Assembly: GCA_025345505.1 (NCBI GenBank)
Contig: JANVCC010000130.1
Location: 7,341,745 to 7,405,744, forward strand
Origin: Todiramphus chloris collaris
Lineage: Eukaryota; Chordata; Aves; Coraciiformes; Alcedinidae
DNA: 64,000 nucleotides
Direction of reading: 5' to 3'
A program made the position numbers and the translations under genes. The notes beneath the pieces are model-generated. The model ran no database searches. It had not been told where the DNA came from and saw only the letters and a program-made list of their open reading frames with translations. Shown in pieces: positions 38,801-49,410 of this stretch (within the stretch, counting starts at the first letter, position 1; each line of letters opens with the position of its first letter).

Positions 38801-41557
38801 ATTGTATTTGCAGTGCTCCAGTATTTCCGTTCTTGGCACCTCAATAAATATTTTGTGACATTTCCTCTCCATCTCCTCTTGCATGTCTTGTAGACTTTCC
38901 TATGTGTAAGGAACTAAGCAAGAGGCTATATCTGATTTTTCTTTGATGTTGTGGGTTATTGGACAACTATCAAGACAAAAATTATGTTTAGGTAGCTAAT
39001 CAGCTACATAATTAAATGACCGTAGAGCATCTCTTCAGTTTTATTTTCTCCTGGGATTTCATCTTATGTTGCTGCTCCAAGACATTGTAAAAGCAGCATC
39101 TTTTTCCTTGCCTTCTCCCTTGCACTGGATCTCACTCTTCACTCCTGTTCACTCCTGAGAAAGAATTAGGGCCTTCACTTTTTGGCTCAACTGCTGCAGT
39201 TGAGATGTATAGAGGGTTTTAAGTACTTTGGTCTTTTTTCTATAATTTTTTAAATGTAAGGATAATGCTAGTATTAATGTAAGGTATTAATCTACTTTTA
39301 AGTAGTGATAGAAACTTCTGTAAAGAATAGAAACTTCCTTCGTATATTTGAAAGAAAAAATTAAATCCTAAATTGTTAGAAATGCAAAATAATTTGTTTT
39401 AATTTCAGAAGTTCAAACAGCAGAAAGAGGTCGTAGAAGTTGATTTTTTTTTTGTCTGATTCTTGTCGCTATTATGTTCAACATATAAATGGATTTTCAC
39501 ATAGTTTCATTTATTCTTACACTGACGTGCAACAGACAAATTCTCACTTTTTCTTTTTCTTCATCCTTTTATTCCTCCTCTTTTGACAGAAATGTCCTTG
39601 CACAGATAGGAAGAAACATAAGAAACATGCGTGCAACGAGAATGCGGAAATTAACTCTGTGCAGCTGTTTAGTTCATTAGCCTTTCTAATTCCTTATGGG
39701 AATTAAATTACTGGTGGGATGAAGGGAATGGAAAGTTCACCACAGTGGGATTCTTAGATTCAGTGCTAATCCAAGTTCACTTAAAGCTGGCATGCAACTG
39801 ATGACTGCCAAATCCTACATTTTTTGGGAGGCAGAAAAGATCATTACCCTGCTTAGTCACAGTATTGCAGCAGCAATGTTTTCTAAGTAATTAGATAGTA
39901 TAACGGACTGGTTTAGACTGGTTTATATAATTTTTCATTGTAGGGCCTTGGTTTATATGAAAACTTTTTTGTTTCTAAACAGACTGGAGGTTTGATGTTT
40001 GCTTTCTCCCCTGTCTTGGCACATTCCATAGTGTATTGACAGCCTGGATTCTGACCTGATACGGATAAAATGATGGTGGTTATTCTGTTTTTATGTAGCT
40101 CCCAAATAAACCTTTTACATGTACAGTGACTTGATTTGGGAAAATAACCCAGAGATTTTAGACTTCTGCCCCCAAAACTGTACTAGTTCCATAGTCTGAC
40201 CTGCACATATTGGAGTTACTGAGCCGGAATGTAGCATAAGCAGGAAGGCTGAGTGCCCTGCCTTTAGGCCATATCTGGCCCACTTGATGTATTTATCTAG
40301 ATCCCATGACAAATTGTGCACAATTTCAGATTATGGCTTGGAAATAGAAGTAAAATTTCTGATGCTTAGAGGCTAAGAGGACTAACTTCCAAATGTGAAA
40401 TAACATAGTGCTGCTTTAAGTATCCAGAAATGACAACTCTCTGATGAGGACTGCTGAGCCTAATTAGAGATTTTCCAAGTCAAATCATTAAGTAACTTAA
40501 ATGCATGAATATATGCATAATTTAATTGTGCATATAAATTAGGGGTGAAAAGGCTTTGGATTATAATGAAGATGCGTATCTTTTTCTCTTATCCTGAGCG
40601 ATACTGCATGCAGTGCTGCAACTAGTGCCTAATGATGTATCCTATTCCCATCTATTACTTAAATCTGACTCATTGTGTCTGTAGGAAACCTGCAGAGAAT
40701 AACATTTGCCTTGTCTTCAGTAACTCCAGCCTTCAGTACAAGTGATAACTGCAGTTCAGTCTGCTTTACCTCTGTAGTTTATAACCCTGTATGATAAAAC
40801 AAAAGCATAAACCCTACTTTCCTCCCATTCATTCTCTTTTATACAGTGTCAGGTAAGACACTACTTTTATATTTTGTATTAATCAAATTACTTCTATGAA
40901 GTGTACAGAATGCTCAATGAGTAGCAGAGGAAATAGATCTTCAGAAGACTTCAGGCTGCAGACTGAAGCGTGGGCAATGCTGTAGCTGCACATTGCTATT
41001 CCATTATTAAAACCAGAAGCAAACTATGCTTATTGTCAAGAAGTTTTTTGCAGTTATTTAGGGCTGGGAGTAGAATTTAAAAGAGGACAGATTTCTTTGG
41101 AGTAAAGGAATTAGTTTTAGTGGAAGAGGGGATGATCGAAGATGATCACCTTCAAATGAAAATTTTGATTGCAACTGACGTGGAATCTGTTGTAGGGCTG
41201 CCATCGTTACCTGTGTGTGGCATTTTTCAGTAATGGCAACAGGAGCCAGTGTTGGAATAATGTAGAAGTTTCATAGTGTTACCGTTATTGTTGGTAAGCA
41301 GTTGTTTTAATTTTTTTACTTGCCTAGCAAGTGAATAATTGCTTGGGGAAAACATGATTGCCTCTTTTTTCATAGGGGGGAAAAACCTCTGTCTTCTGTT
41401 TGTGTTGGATGTTTGGATTGTTGGCCAGAATGAGCTTTGTGCCTGAAAGTATCTGCTCAATCCATGTGCATAAGTAACTTGAAAAAAGGATCCATTTTCT
41501 GAAGTGATTAGGTTCAGAGTTTTCTGCAGCTCTTGGAAAACTGCTGTTGTGACTAGG
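32891..41557. other. Long intronic stretch, nothing coding recognised
   Basis: About 8.7 kb of AT-rich sequence. Overlapping short palindromes lie at 34960-34990 (GTATTCTT-TTT-AAGAATAC, then AAGAATACTTAAGTGTTCTT). A G-rich tract lies at 37017-37050. The 129-codon antisense frame at 36733-37122 lies over purine-rich sequence and has a biased Ser/Leu/Pro composition, so I do not take it as a gene. Confidence 0.55.
37017..37050 (+). repeat. G-rich tract with quadruplex potential
   Basis: Four G-runs of three or more (GGGG, GGGGG, ten Gs, GGG) with short spacers lie within 34 bases. The sequence fits the simple G-quadruplex pattern. Confidence 0.6.
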
Positions 41558-42566
41558 TGTGCTGGGTTTGTGTCTGGCAGGGTTTTGGTAGCAGAGGAGT
41601 TGGTTACTGGCCTGGCTGCTTGTAAGAAGCATCATGAAGCTCCCCCCAGATCCAAGTTGAAATCATCTCTGGCCAAGACTGGGACAATCAATGCCTCTGT
41701 GATAACATATTCAAAAAGGCAAAATCTGTTGGTCAGATTTGTTTTGTTTTGAGAGTTCTTTTGTTTGGGAGAGGAGTGGGACGTGAGAGAGACAACTACA
41801 TGGATTCCAAGTTCAGTGAGGAAGGAGGAGGCGAGGCACGCTGTAGCAGCCATTCCCCTTCCACCTGTGGGGAGATGACAGGCCCTTAGAGATCAGCTGT
41901 GGGACAGAATCCTGTCTGTGGTCTGTGGAGGACCCCATGGTGGAGCAGGTGCTTGTTTCCAAAGAAGGCCCGGACTGAGGGAAGTCCCCAGTGGAGCAGT
42001 CTATTGCTGGTGGGACTGTACCCCGCAGGAGAGACTCTCACTGGTAGAAGTTCATGGCTGCCTGTCTCCCATGGAAGGGATGCCCCATTGCTACAGGGGG
42101 GGACTGTGAGTTTCCCCCTGAGGAGGAAGGAGTGACAGAAACAACATGAAATGGACTCACCCCAATCACCGTTCCTTGCACCCCAGCACTGCTGGAAGGG
42201 GAGGTGGAGAATCGGGAGCAGAGCTGGGACTGGGAAGAAGAGAGGACTGGGGGGAAAGTGGTTTGGGGTTTTTTTGTTGGTTTTTTTTTCTTTCTTTCTT
42301 TTGGTTTTTTTTTTTTCAAAAGATCTGTTTGTATTTATCACTACCATACCCTGATTCAACTGGTAAATTGATGGTAGTTTTGTTTAAATTGATTTTGTTT
42401 CTCCAAGTCAAGTCCGTTTTTTGCCTGTGACCATAACTGATGAGTCCCTGTCTTTGTCTCGACCCTCAAGAATATTTTGTCCTCCCTGTCCCACCAGAGC
42501 AGGGTAGGAGAGAGCAAGTGGCCGTGTGGTGCTTTGTTGCCAGCTGCATGGGCTTAAACCATGACA
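41558..42566 (+). mobile_element. Solo LTR of an avian ERVL-like endogenous retrovirus, 1009 bp
   Basis: The block begins TGTGCTGGGTTTG and ends GGCTTAAACCATGACA, the TG...CA ends of a retroviral LTR. The five bases before it (41553-41557, CTAGG) are repeated exactly after it (42567-42571), a 5-bp target duplication as expected for ERVL-type integration. Inside it, CCCCCTGAGGAGGAAGGAGT, CCAAGTCAAGTCCGTTTTTT and CTTTGTCTCGACCC resemble common bird ERVL LTRs in the same order. No internal retroviral sequence, primer-binding site or second LTR is next to it. This indicates loss of the provirus by recombination between its two LTRs. A T-rich tract at 42267-42318 has expanded inside it. The open frames across this block are artefacts. 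Confidence 0.92.
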
Positions 42567-42571
42567 CTAGG

Positions 42572-43507
42572 TGGACTTCGAGATTTCTGCACAGAACAGA
42601 ACCAGGTGCATGGATGGAACGGCAACTTGGCCTTAAAATAAATCTGTTCTGCAATGGGCAGAATTTACGAAGCCCTGTGCTTTGATAGTAGTATCCTGTT
42701 TCCCTCTCCTCTCTCCATTTCTGTCTGATGAGGGCAGTAACGGCAGATCAATGTCAAAAAGATATTTGTAGTGGGCAAGAAGTAGTCTGTATGGTGCTAT
42801 GTCTGGAGCTGTGGATATTTAAGTGGATGTATGTTTGCTAGCCAGCTGCTCCCTAAAGGCATGTTAAAAGCTGAGCTCTGCCTGAGCCTCACTCAGTGGA
42901 GAGAAGGGCAGGTGAATGATTAATTTATACTTCTTTCCTCATCTCAGATGCATATGTTCATGAAATACCAGTGAAATGGATTATATTTTAATTTCTAGAC
43001 TAATGTTGAATATATTTTTCATTGGCCATTGCATGCAGAAGTTACTGGAGAGGACAGAATGTCTAATAACTTACTCCATACTCACTTAAGAAACCAGGCA
43101 TCATGTAGTGATTTTTAGGTTATGGTTTGTGCAGAACTGTGCAACTAACACCATTGGCAGCTGGTAGGAGCATATCTGCAAAGGAGGGTGCTACAATGTC
43201 TCTCAGAGACTGAGCTTGGAATCACACTCCCCAAAGTCCCCATTTTCTACTGCTGCCTTCTAATGATAGGAGGAATAGTGTGCTTTGTTCACATACCTGT
43301 GATCATGATTTCTGGCTGTTTTTCTTGTAGCCTTAAGGTAATCATTTCACTCACTATGCCCAAAGGCCTTAGAATTTTTAAAGCTGGGCTAGGTTATTAT
43401 GAATCATGACAAGAACACTGAGATCATCGTCCTGACTGAAGTTGCTGACTGAGAATTGTGAAACCGGAGGGAGAAGAGAGATAGAGGTGAGGATTTAAGT
43501 CTCTGTG
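42572..43507. other. Intronic sequence, nothing recognised
   Basis: Unique-looking sequence between the solo LTR and an antisense CR1 tail. No feature was supported. Confidence 0.55.
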
Positions 43508-43715
43508 AAATCATAGAATTGTCAGGGTTGGAAGGGACTTTAAAGATCATCCAGTTCCAACCCCCCTGCCATGGGCAGAGACACCTCCCTCTAGAGCAGG
43601 TTGCTCAGAGCCCCATCCAGCCTGGTCTTAAAAACTTCCAAGGATGGGGTTTCCACCACCTCTCTGGGCAACCTGGTCCAGTGTCTCACCACCCTCATGG
43701 GGAAGTAATTCTTGT
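43508..43715 (-). mobile_element. CR1 LINE 3' tail, antisense
   Basis: The plus strand reads ATCATAGAATTGTCAGGGTT, then GGAAGGGACTTTAAAGATCA and CAACCTGGTCCAGTGTCTCA. This is the reverse complement of a CR1 3' end. It is among the best-preserved CR1 pieces here. The open frame at 43519-43755 is an artefact of this repeat. Confidence 0.95.
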
Positions 43716-46649
43716 GTTTCCCTGTATTTTGATCTGCTGTGTAAAGACAGTCTGAAGGAGATAGTACTGAAATAAAAACTGGGGCTCAGCCTGTGAAACT
43801 AGGAAAATATCAAAGCTTTAATGTCAGCTGTGTGGGAGGGAGGACCCTTAGAACTGATCTAGAACATAGACATCTTGATGTATGTATATATCAGATCTAA
43901 TACATGTGTGTGTATATATATGTATACATATGCTAAATGTTCTCTTCACATGATTTTTTTCAGACCTTTAACTGTTTATATTTTGGTGGCATGAAACACC
44001 TTCCCTTTGCTTCTGTCTTAGTGTAATGTGACGTTTCAGAGAACTGGCAAACAGTCTCTGGGCATAGAAACTGCTATGACTGAACTGCCAGCTGTGGGGC
44101 ATACATTGGATTTTAATACTTTTCTTCTATCCCATAAAAGGATGACTGGTCATTTACCACAAAGTGTGGTTATTGTTTTGTGGAGTTAGTGCTGCAAGAT
44201 ATGTGAAAGTGGTGGTTTGGGGTTTTTTATGACTAGTGTTAGCAGAGACTTTGGAGCACATAAGAAGATTACACAAGTAATTACAGGGATGCATGGACCT
44301 TGAGGGTTTCAAGGAAGCTTATAATGGGTGCTTTGGTGACTTAGCTGCCTGTGAAGGTGACTGTGCTTGGGCTTTGTGAATACTTGTGCTAATACACTTT
44401 TTTTTTGTATGCTTTTTGTTTATTGAGCAGGTTGTGGTTTGACTCAAATGTGTATTAGACATGGCTGTATGTATTTTAAAACAAAGCTTTCTTGGATGGG
44501 AGCGCTAGTGCTTGCATCTCTTAGCTGAGTTTGTTACTGAGTATCTTGGCCTTTTTTTACATCATTCATTTGGAGAGATAATAAGCAAAACCACTTGTGA
44601 GTTAAATCAGTCTGTGATCTGATAGTCCAAAATGGAAAATGTAACTGGAAATAATCTCAGGGTTACTCTTGAATCTGTAGGAAGTTCTCATGGCCATATG
44701 CTTTTTGGTTTTTTCCAAATCCTAATTAATAAAGAATAAATGTTTGTGAATGGATAAAATCTAAGATCATATCAAGTGGAAGTGGTGCCAGGTAGTAAAT
44801 TTTGCAGGGAAGAAAAATAAGGACCTAGAGGAAAATAATCTTTTGGATCTATTTTCAGTAATTCAAAATAAACTTAATTTAGAAAATTTTGACTGAGGCA
44901 ATGCTCCTGCCAGCACTTACTGTAATTTTTATGAATCAGGATGTCATAGAGCAGGTGCTGCCAAGGCGTGGAGTCTGAATCTCTGCTAGAGGCTTGTACG
45001 TGGTGCGACAAAACAGCAAGAAGAAAATCTTTCACCTATATACCCAGAAGCATCACCAAGAGTTCCTGTTTTAAATGTTCTGCCTGTCAGGTAGCAACAT
45101 ATACTAGATAGAGGAGGTAAACCACACTTTTTTGATCTTAGGATGGCCGTGTTGGAACAGATCTGTCTCTAACAGCAAGGCACATAAAGATTTTCTTCTT
45201 TTTTTTTTATTTCCATATAAAGAGCAGCCTCTTTTGCCTTCCTAACTGAAGATGAAATATCCAGCACTGCTGCAGGCACCGGAGCCTTGACCCTACAGCA
45301 CAGAAGCGTAACTGTCTGTACCTATTTCTCATCTGAGCTTCTTCAGGTGGAAGCATCATATACTGTAAGTTTAGGGAAATTTTTTCAGTCCAGTATGCAG
45401 TATATGCTCACAGCTTTCTCTCAGTTGTCAGCAGTAATAGGAACTTAAAGCATTCCACATCAGCAGGAACTGTCCTACTTTGCTCTTAATGTCAGCTAAG
45501 AGGGCAGCACTAGTTCATAAAAATGTATTTAGTTTTGTAGGCCCAAGTAGGTCCTGAAGTGAAGCTGAGGATAGCCACAGTCTAGGTTGTTGAAGAAACT
45601 TCTTTGCTAGCTGTAGGAGTCCGGTGCAGATTAGAATATATTTTTCATTACTTTGGTTTTGTCCTTTATGGAGGTATTGTGGGAAGCAGCGGGGTACAGA
45701 AAGAGAGGGTGAAATACCCTCATGAAGTGAAAAGTGGTGTGTGTCTGTGATCTTTCACACTGCAGTTGTACAAGCGTCTGTACTTGCAGTGCTTTTTAAA
45801 ATGTTTGTAGAAGTAACTAAGAAACTTGATAATTTTTTCTTCCTTTCTCAGACTGATGCAAAGATGTGGCAATGGTTTTTGGGGAGCTGAACATTGGCTG
45901 TGTTTTGCTTACAGGTGAAAATATTACACTGTTCATTTCAGACTTTCATAACGTTTGACTTTTACTGCAGTTGTAATCAAGGACTGAACAGTCTGGCCTT
46001 TGAAAGGGAATGGAGAGTGCTGGAAGGCAAGAGAAAGAATTTGGAGGCTTGCCTCACTTGAGAAAGGTCCCTGACAGCATAGCTAAACAAGTTGTGCTTC
46101 TGTAATGAGTTCTGTGGTTGTTTAGAGACACTGTAAATAACACATTCACCGCAGGGGATGCATAACTGGTGACGAAGTCATACGCATACTGCTTTCAAAC
46201 ACTGGTCCCTTTTACTGCTCGTCCTCAGAGTGTGAAGTTGTTTGTATATCCTTTTATCCAGTTGAACACAGAACGTGTTCTGTTGCTTTTAAAGAGAGTA
46301 GCATGTACTTTGCTTACTACCCATTGGCAACTAATTGCTACTTCGAATTAGGGAATTCTGTATAATCACTGATTACTATCCCTGCTCAGCACACCTTTAA
46401 GCATGTTAGTTGGCATGTTCCTTGGCAAACTCATACCTATGGTGACAATTCACAATATATAAGCTAACATTTTTAATTTAAGAGATCCTGGATAAATTCC
46501 TCTCTCGAGTATCGGGAAAGTTTGGCTGTTCATAAACATGGCTTATTGGTTTATTTTCTTTAAAACAGCTTTTCTGTATGCAAGAGACTGCACAGAAGGC
46601 TTAGCCCTGCAACTTTGTTTTTAAACACGTGACATTGATTTCCCTCTAC
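43716..46649. other. Intronic sequence with a TG/TA simple repeat
   Basis: It holds a TGTGTGTATATATATG-type microsatellite at about 43880-43930 and a T-run near 44398. No gene or named repeat was recognised. Confidence 0.55.
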
Positions 46650-47085
46650 AGTGCATCTGAACAGCCTGGATCAGAAGAAATAGGTCTGAAAGGAGTCTCA
46701 AAGCCTCATAAGAAAGAATCAGCTGTAATTATAATTCCTGATGTGGTTGTTTAAACTGTTCTTAAAGAGCTCCAGTGATGGAGACTCCTGGACCATCTGG
46801 AGCAATCCTTTCCATATAGAGCAACATTGACCTTTGGAAAATGAATCCCAGTGGCTATTAGGACTGCTGAGCTGTCTGGTATAGCTGTGGGAAAGAGATT
46901 ATTCCTCTTTGCTATAACACGACAACTGTTTTTAAGCACATGTAGTGTTATATTGTGTACCTTCCCTTCCCCCTGTAATCACTTTTCCTACAGGATGATT
47001 AGTCCTAGCTTTATCCGAGTTGTTTCCTCATTAGAGAACCTCTGTCCATTCTTGTACTCTTCTTCGGATTCTTTATAATTAAACT
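46650..47085 (-). mobile_element. Old antisense CR1-like LINE 3' relic
   Basis: The plus strand has, in order, AGCTCCAGTGATGGAGACTC, TGGAGCAATCCTTTCCATAT, TTATTCCTCTTTGCTATAAC, TTTCCTCATTAGAGAACCTC and TGTCCATTCTTGTACTCTTC. These correspond to the antisense of the ORF2 C-terminus and 3' UTR of older amniote CR1 families. Divergence is strong and no terminal octamer is seen. The boundaries are approximate. Confidence 0.6.
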
Positions 47086-47109
47086 GTATTTTTCTTTTAA
47101 GTACAGTAT

Positions 47110-47355
47110 TCAAACCCAGACACACAGGCACACATAAAAGTTTTCTTTTTTAATATCACAGCATGAAACAAGGGACCTGTGCTCATACACCTTCCTGCAG
47201 AACCTCCTGCAGTCAACTGGGCGAGGGACTCTCCGTTTCATGCAGCACTCGCAGTGCTTTGCACAGGACTGCACTGGAGGGGCTAAGTTAACTTGTACCA
47301 CTGTGCTGGGCACCAGATAATGTTGGCCCTGCGGGACAAAGTCTGCACGGAAAGG
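47110..47355 (-). other. Cysteine-rich antisense open frame, function unknown
   Basis: On the minus strand a frame is open from just after a TAA (about 47358) to a TGA at 47110. It encodes about 80 residues. The core has eight Cys within about 38 residues, in the order CAKHCECCMKRR, VDCRRFCRKVY and LVSCCD, which is more ordered than most frames here. There is no ATG: the frame would need a GTG start or a splice acceptor. An acceptor-like TTTGTCCCGCAG precedes GGCCAACATT in frame. I do not recognise a family. It could be an exon of an antisense gene, a decayed retrocopy or chance. Confidence 0.2.
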
Positions 47356-49079
47356 ACAACCTTACTGCGAAGGTTGAATAAGACTCAGATCATTGCAAAT
47401 GGGAGTGTTTAAATATAGTGCACTTGGGAGCAAAGCTCAAACGGTCGTATTCCCAGCGCATTTTCTTTTCATTCTAATTAACAGGTTCTCTCTGTACCAC
47501 CCTCTTCCCTGGATGAGATCAATGTTAGTTAATGGACTGAATTCTCTCTGTAGGCAGTTAGCACACAATGAACAGAAACTAACTTGCCCAGGTTACAAGA
47601 GCAACACTTTCTGGATGTGCGAGTACCTGTGTAAGGTTAAAACTGAAGGGTTATCAAGCTTATGTACTCCCAAATCATCTCTTCACCTTTTTAAGCCCCA
47701 TCCAGTCCCTTTCAAAAGAAAATATAAATTTCCCCGTTTCCAGAATGTTTGGGGTTTTTAAAAATTATTATTCTTATTTATTTTATTTTTATATGTATTT
47801 GGGGAGAAGAAACCCTTCCCAAAAGTTTTTTTTCTGTCCAAGACATGGAGAGTTGATGCCACAGGTCTATGATAACTATACTTCTGCCAATCTCTATATT
47901 ATGTCAGTTTGTAGCAAGAAGAATATAAGTGGGATAGCAGGAATATCACAGAACAATTAGGCTACAAGTCCATTCCCTAGTGACTGTTGAGTGGAGAGGG
48001 GTTCGAAACCACAGGGAATGAAATAGAGTAAACTGTAGCTCCTAACTTGTGTTAAGATTGACCTGCTTTTCCTTTAGCATAAGTAAAAATTTTATACTAG
48101 TTTGGCTCTCCATGTCAGGAGTACAAAGTATCTGTGTTGTGACCTGATCCAGAAACATAGGCCCTTTTCGATCATGAGCACTTAAGCAGCGTGACCCAAG
48201 CTGTTGTAAGGGAAGAAAATAGCCATATGCATGATGCAGCCTCTTAAATAATTGAAATCAGCTTGATATAGAAGACTTTATCCTCTTTGACTGGGAGCTG
48301 TTCTCTTCCATAGGGAAGTATTTCTTCTTGAGATAATTTTATTTTTTTTGTAATGGAACAGTTTTTGAGGTAGTTGCTTACAAAATTTTCACTTGGAGTA
48401 TCTTATCGTGATGCTTCTATTGTGATTTCTAAGATCTGGACATACACTTAATGATGAGTAATGTTATTTCCTGGGATTAGGATTTTAGAAGAAAAATACA
48501 TTAACTAGCAGCCAGGATCTAGAATTCCTCTCTTCCACCTAAGAAAGGGGGAGAATTCCAGCATACAGGATTTGGGGTTGGCTCTTAAGAGTAGATCTGG
48601 TTATACCTAACGTGCTGTCCTCTAGCAGCCACTTTCCTTTAAGACAGGAGTGGATTTTCCAGCTCTGTAAAGGGACAGAACAAACAACATTCACATACAT
48701 CGTAACTACTCCATCTCAAGTAACTGCTAACTTAATAGAGAAGGGTAGTGTATTTCTTTTTACTTTCTATCTACAGTGAAACAGGTTCAAATTAATTCTT
48801 CTGAACAGTAAATTTCTTAAGATTGCATTTATATGCAAATAAAAAATGTGCATCAGCCTTGCCTCTACTTTGTGTTTTTATTCTTGGAACTCGTGTCATG
48901 ATTCCAAATAAAACTGAACTCTTGCTTACCCACAGTTCTGCTTTTTCCCTCATTACAGATATAATTTAATTCCTTCCTTTTGGAGTATTTTGGGAAGGGA
49001 GATGCTCCAACTGCGTGGGACCTTGTGGAGAACACTGGCAGCCCCATTCACACTGCAGAGGCCCAGTTTCAATGCAGGG
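47356..49079. other. Intronic sequence, nothing recognised
   Basis: The 122-codon frame at 47393-47761 has no recognisable domain and no splice context that I can support. No repeats were recognised. Confidence 0.5.
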
Positions 49080-49410
49080 ATGTCTTTCATGTAGGAAGGT
49101 TAAAGCTATTAATGACCTCAAACCCTCAACTTCTGAATTCAATTTAGAATCCAAGGGGTAGTTTCAGCTTTCAAATGTAGTGTGCTGTCCTAAGGAGTAC
49201 CACATATGAAAGGTAGTCTGCTTCACCAGATTCAATGTAAAGATATTTAGGTAGATAGGTTGAAGCTTTTGACATTGGAAACAGAAAGCCCCTCTTTTAA
49301 ATTTAGCTTAGAATCTAAGTAGTATCTGTTCCAGCTTCCCAAAATACTGCCTACTGTCCTGAGGAGTCCCCGTAAGGAACAAACTCATCAGCACTTCACT
49401 GGGTTAAAAT
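49080..49410. repeat. Diverged tandem duplication, about 165 bp period
   Basis: Two neighbouring copies align. GTAGGAAGGTTAAAGCT (about 49091) matches GTAGATAGGTTGAAGCT (about 49252). AATTTAGAATCCAAGG (about 49142) matches GCTTAGAATCTAAGT (about 49305). CTGTCCTAAGGAGTACC (about 49185) matches CTGTCCTGAGGAGTCCC (about 49352). The antisense wording (CCTAAATATCTTTACATTGA and similar) recalls old amniote repeats, but I cannot name the family. Confidence 0.7.

Noticed and set aside
41886-42430. Several overlapping open frames on both strands, up to 157 codons
   Set aside because: They all lie inside the solo LTR, use its T-rich and G-rich tracts, and show no protein motif.
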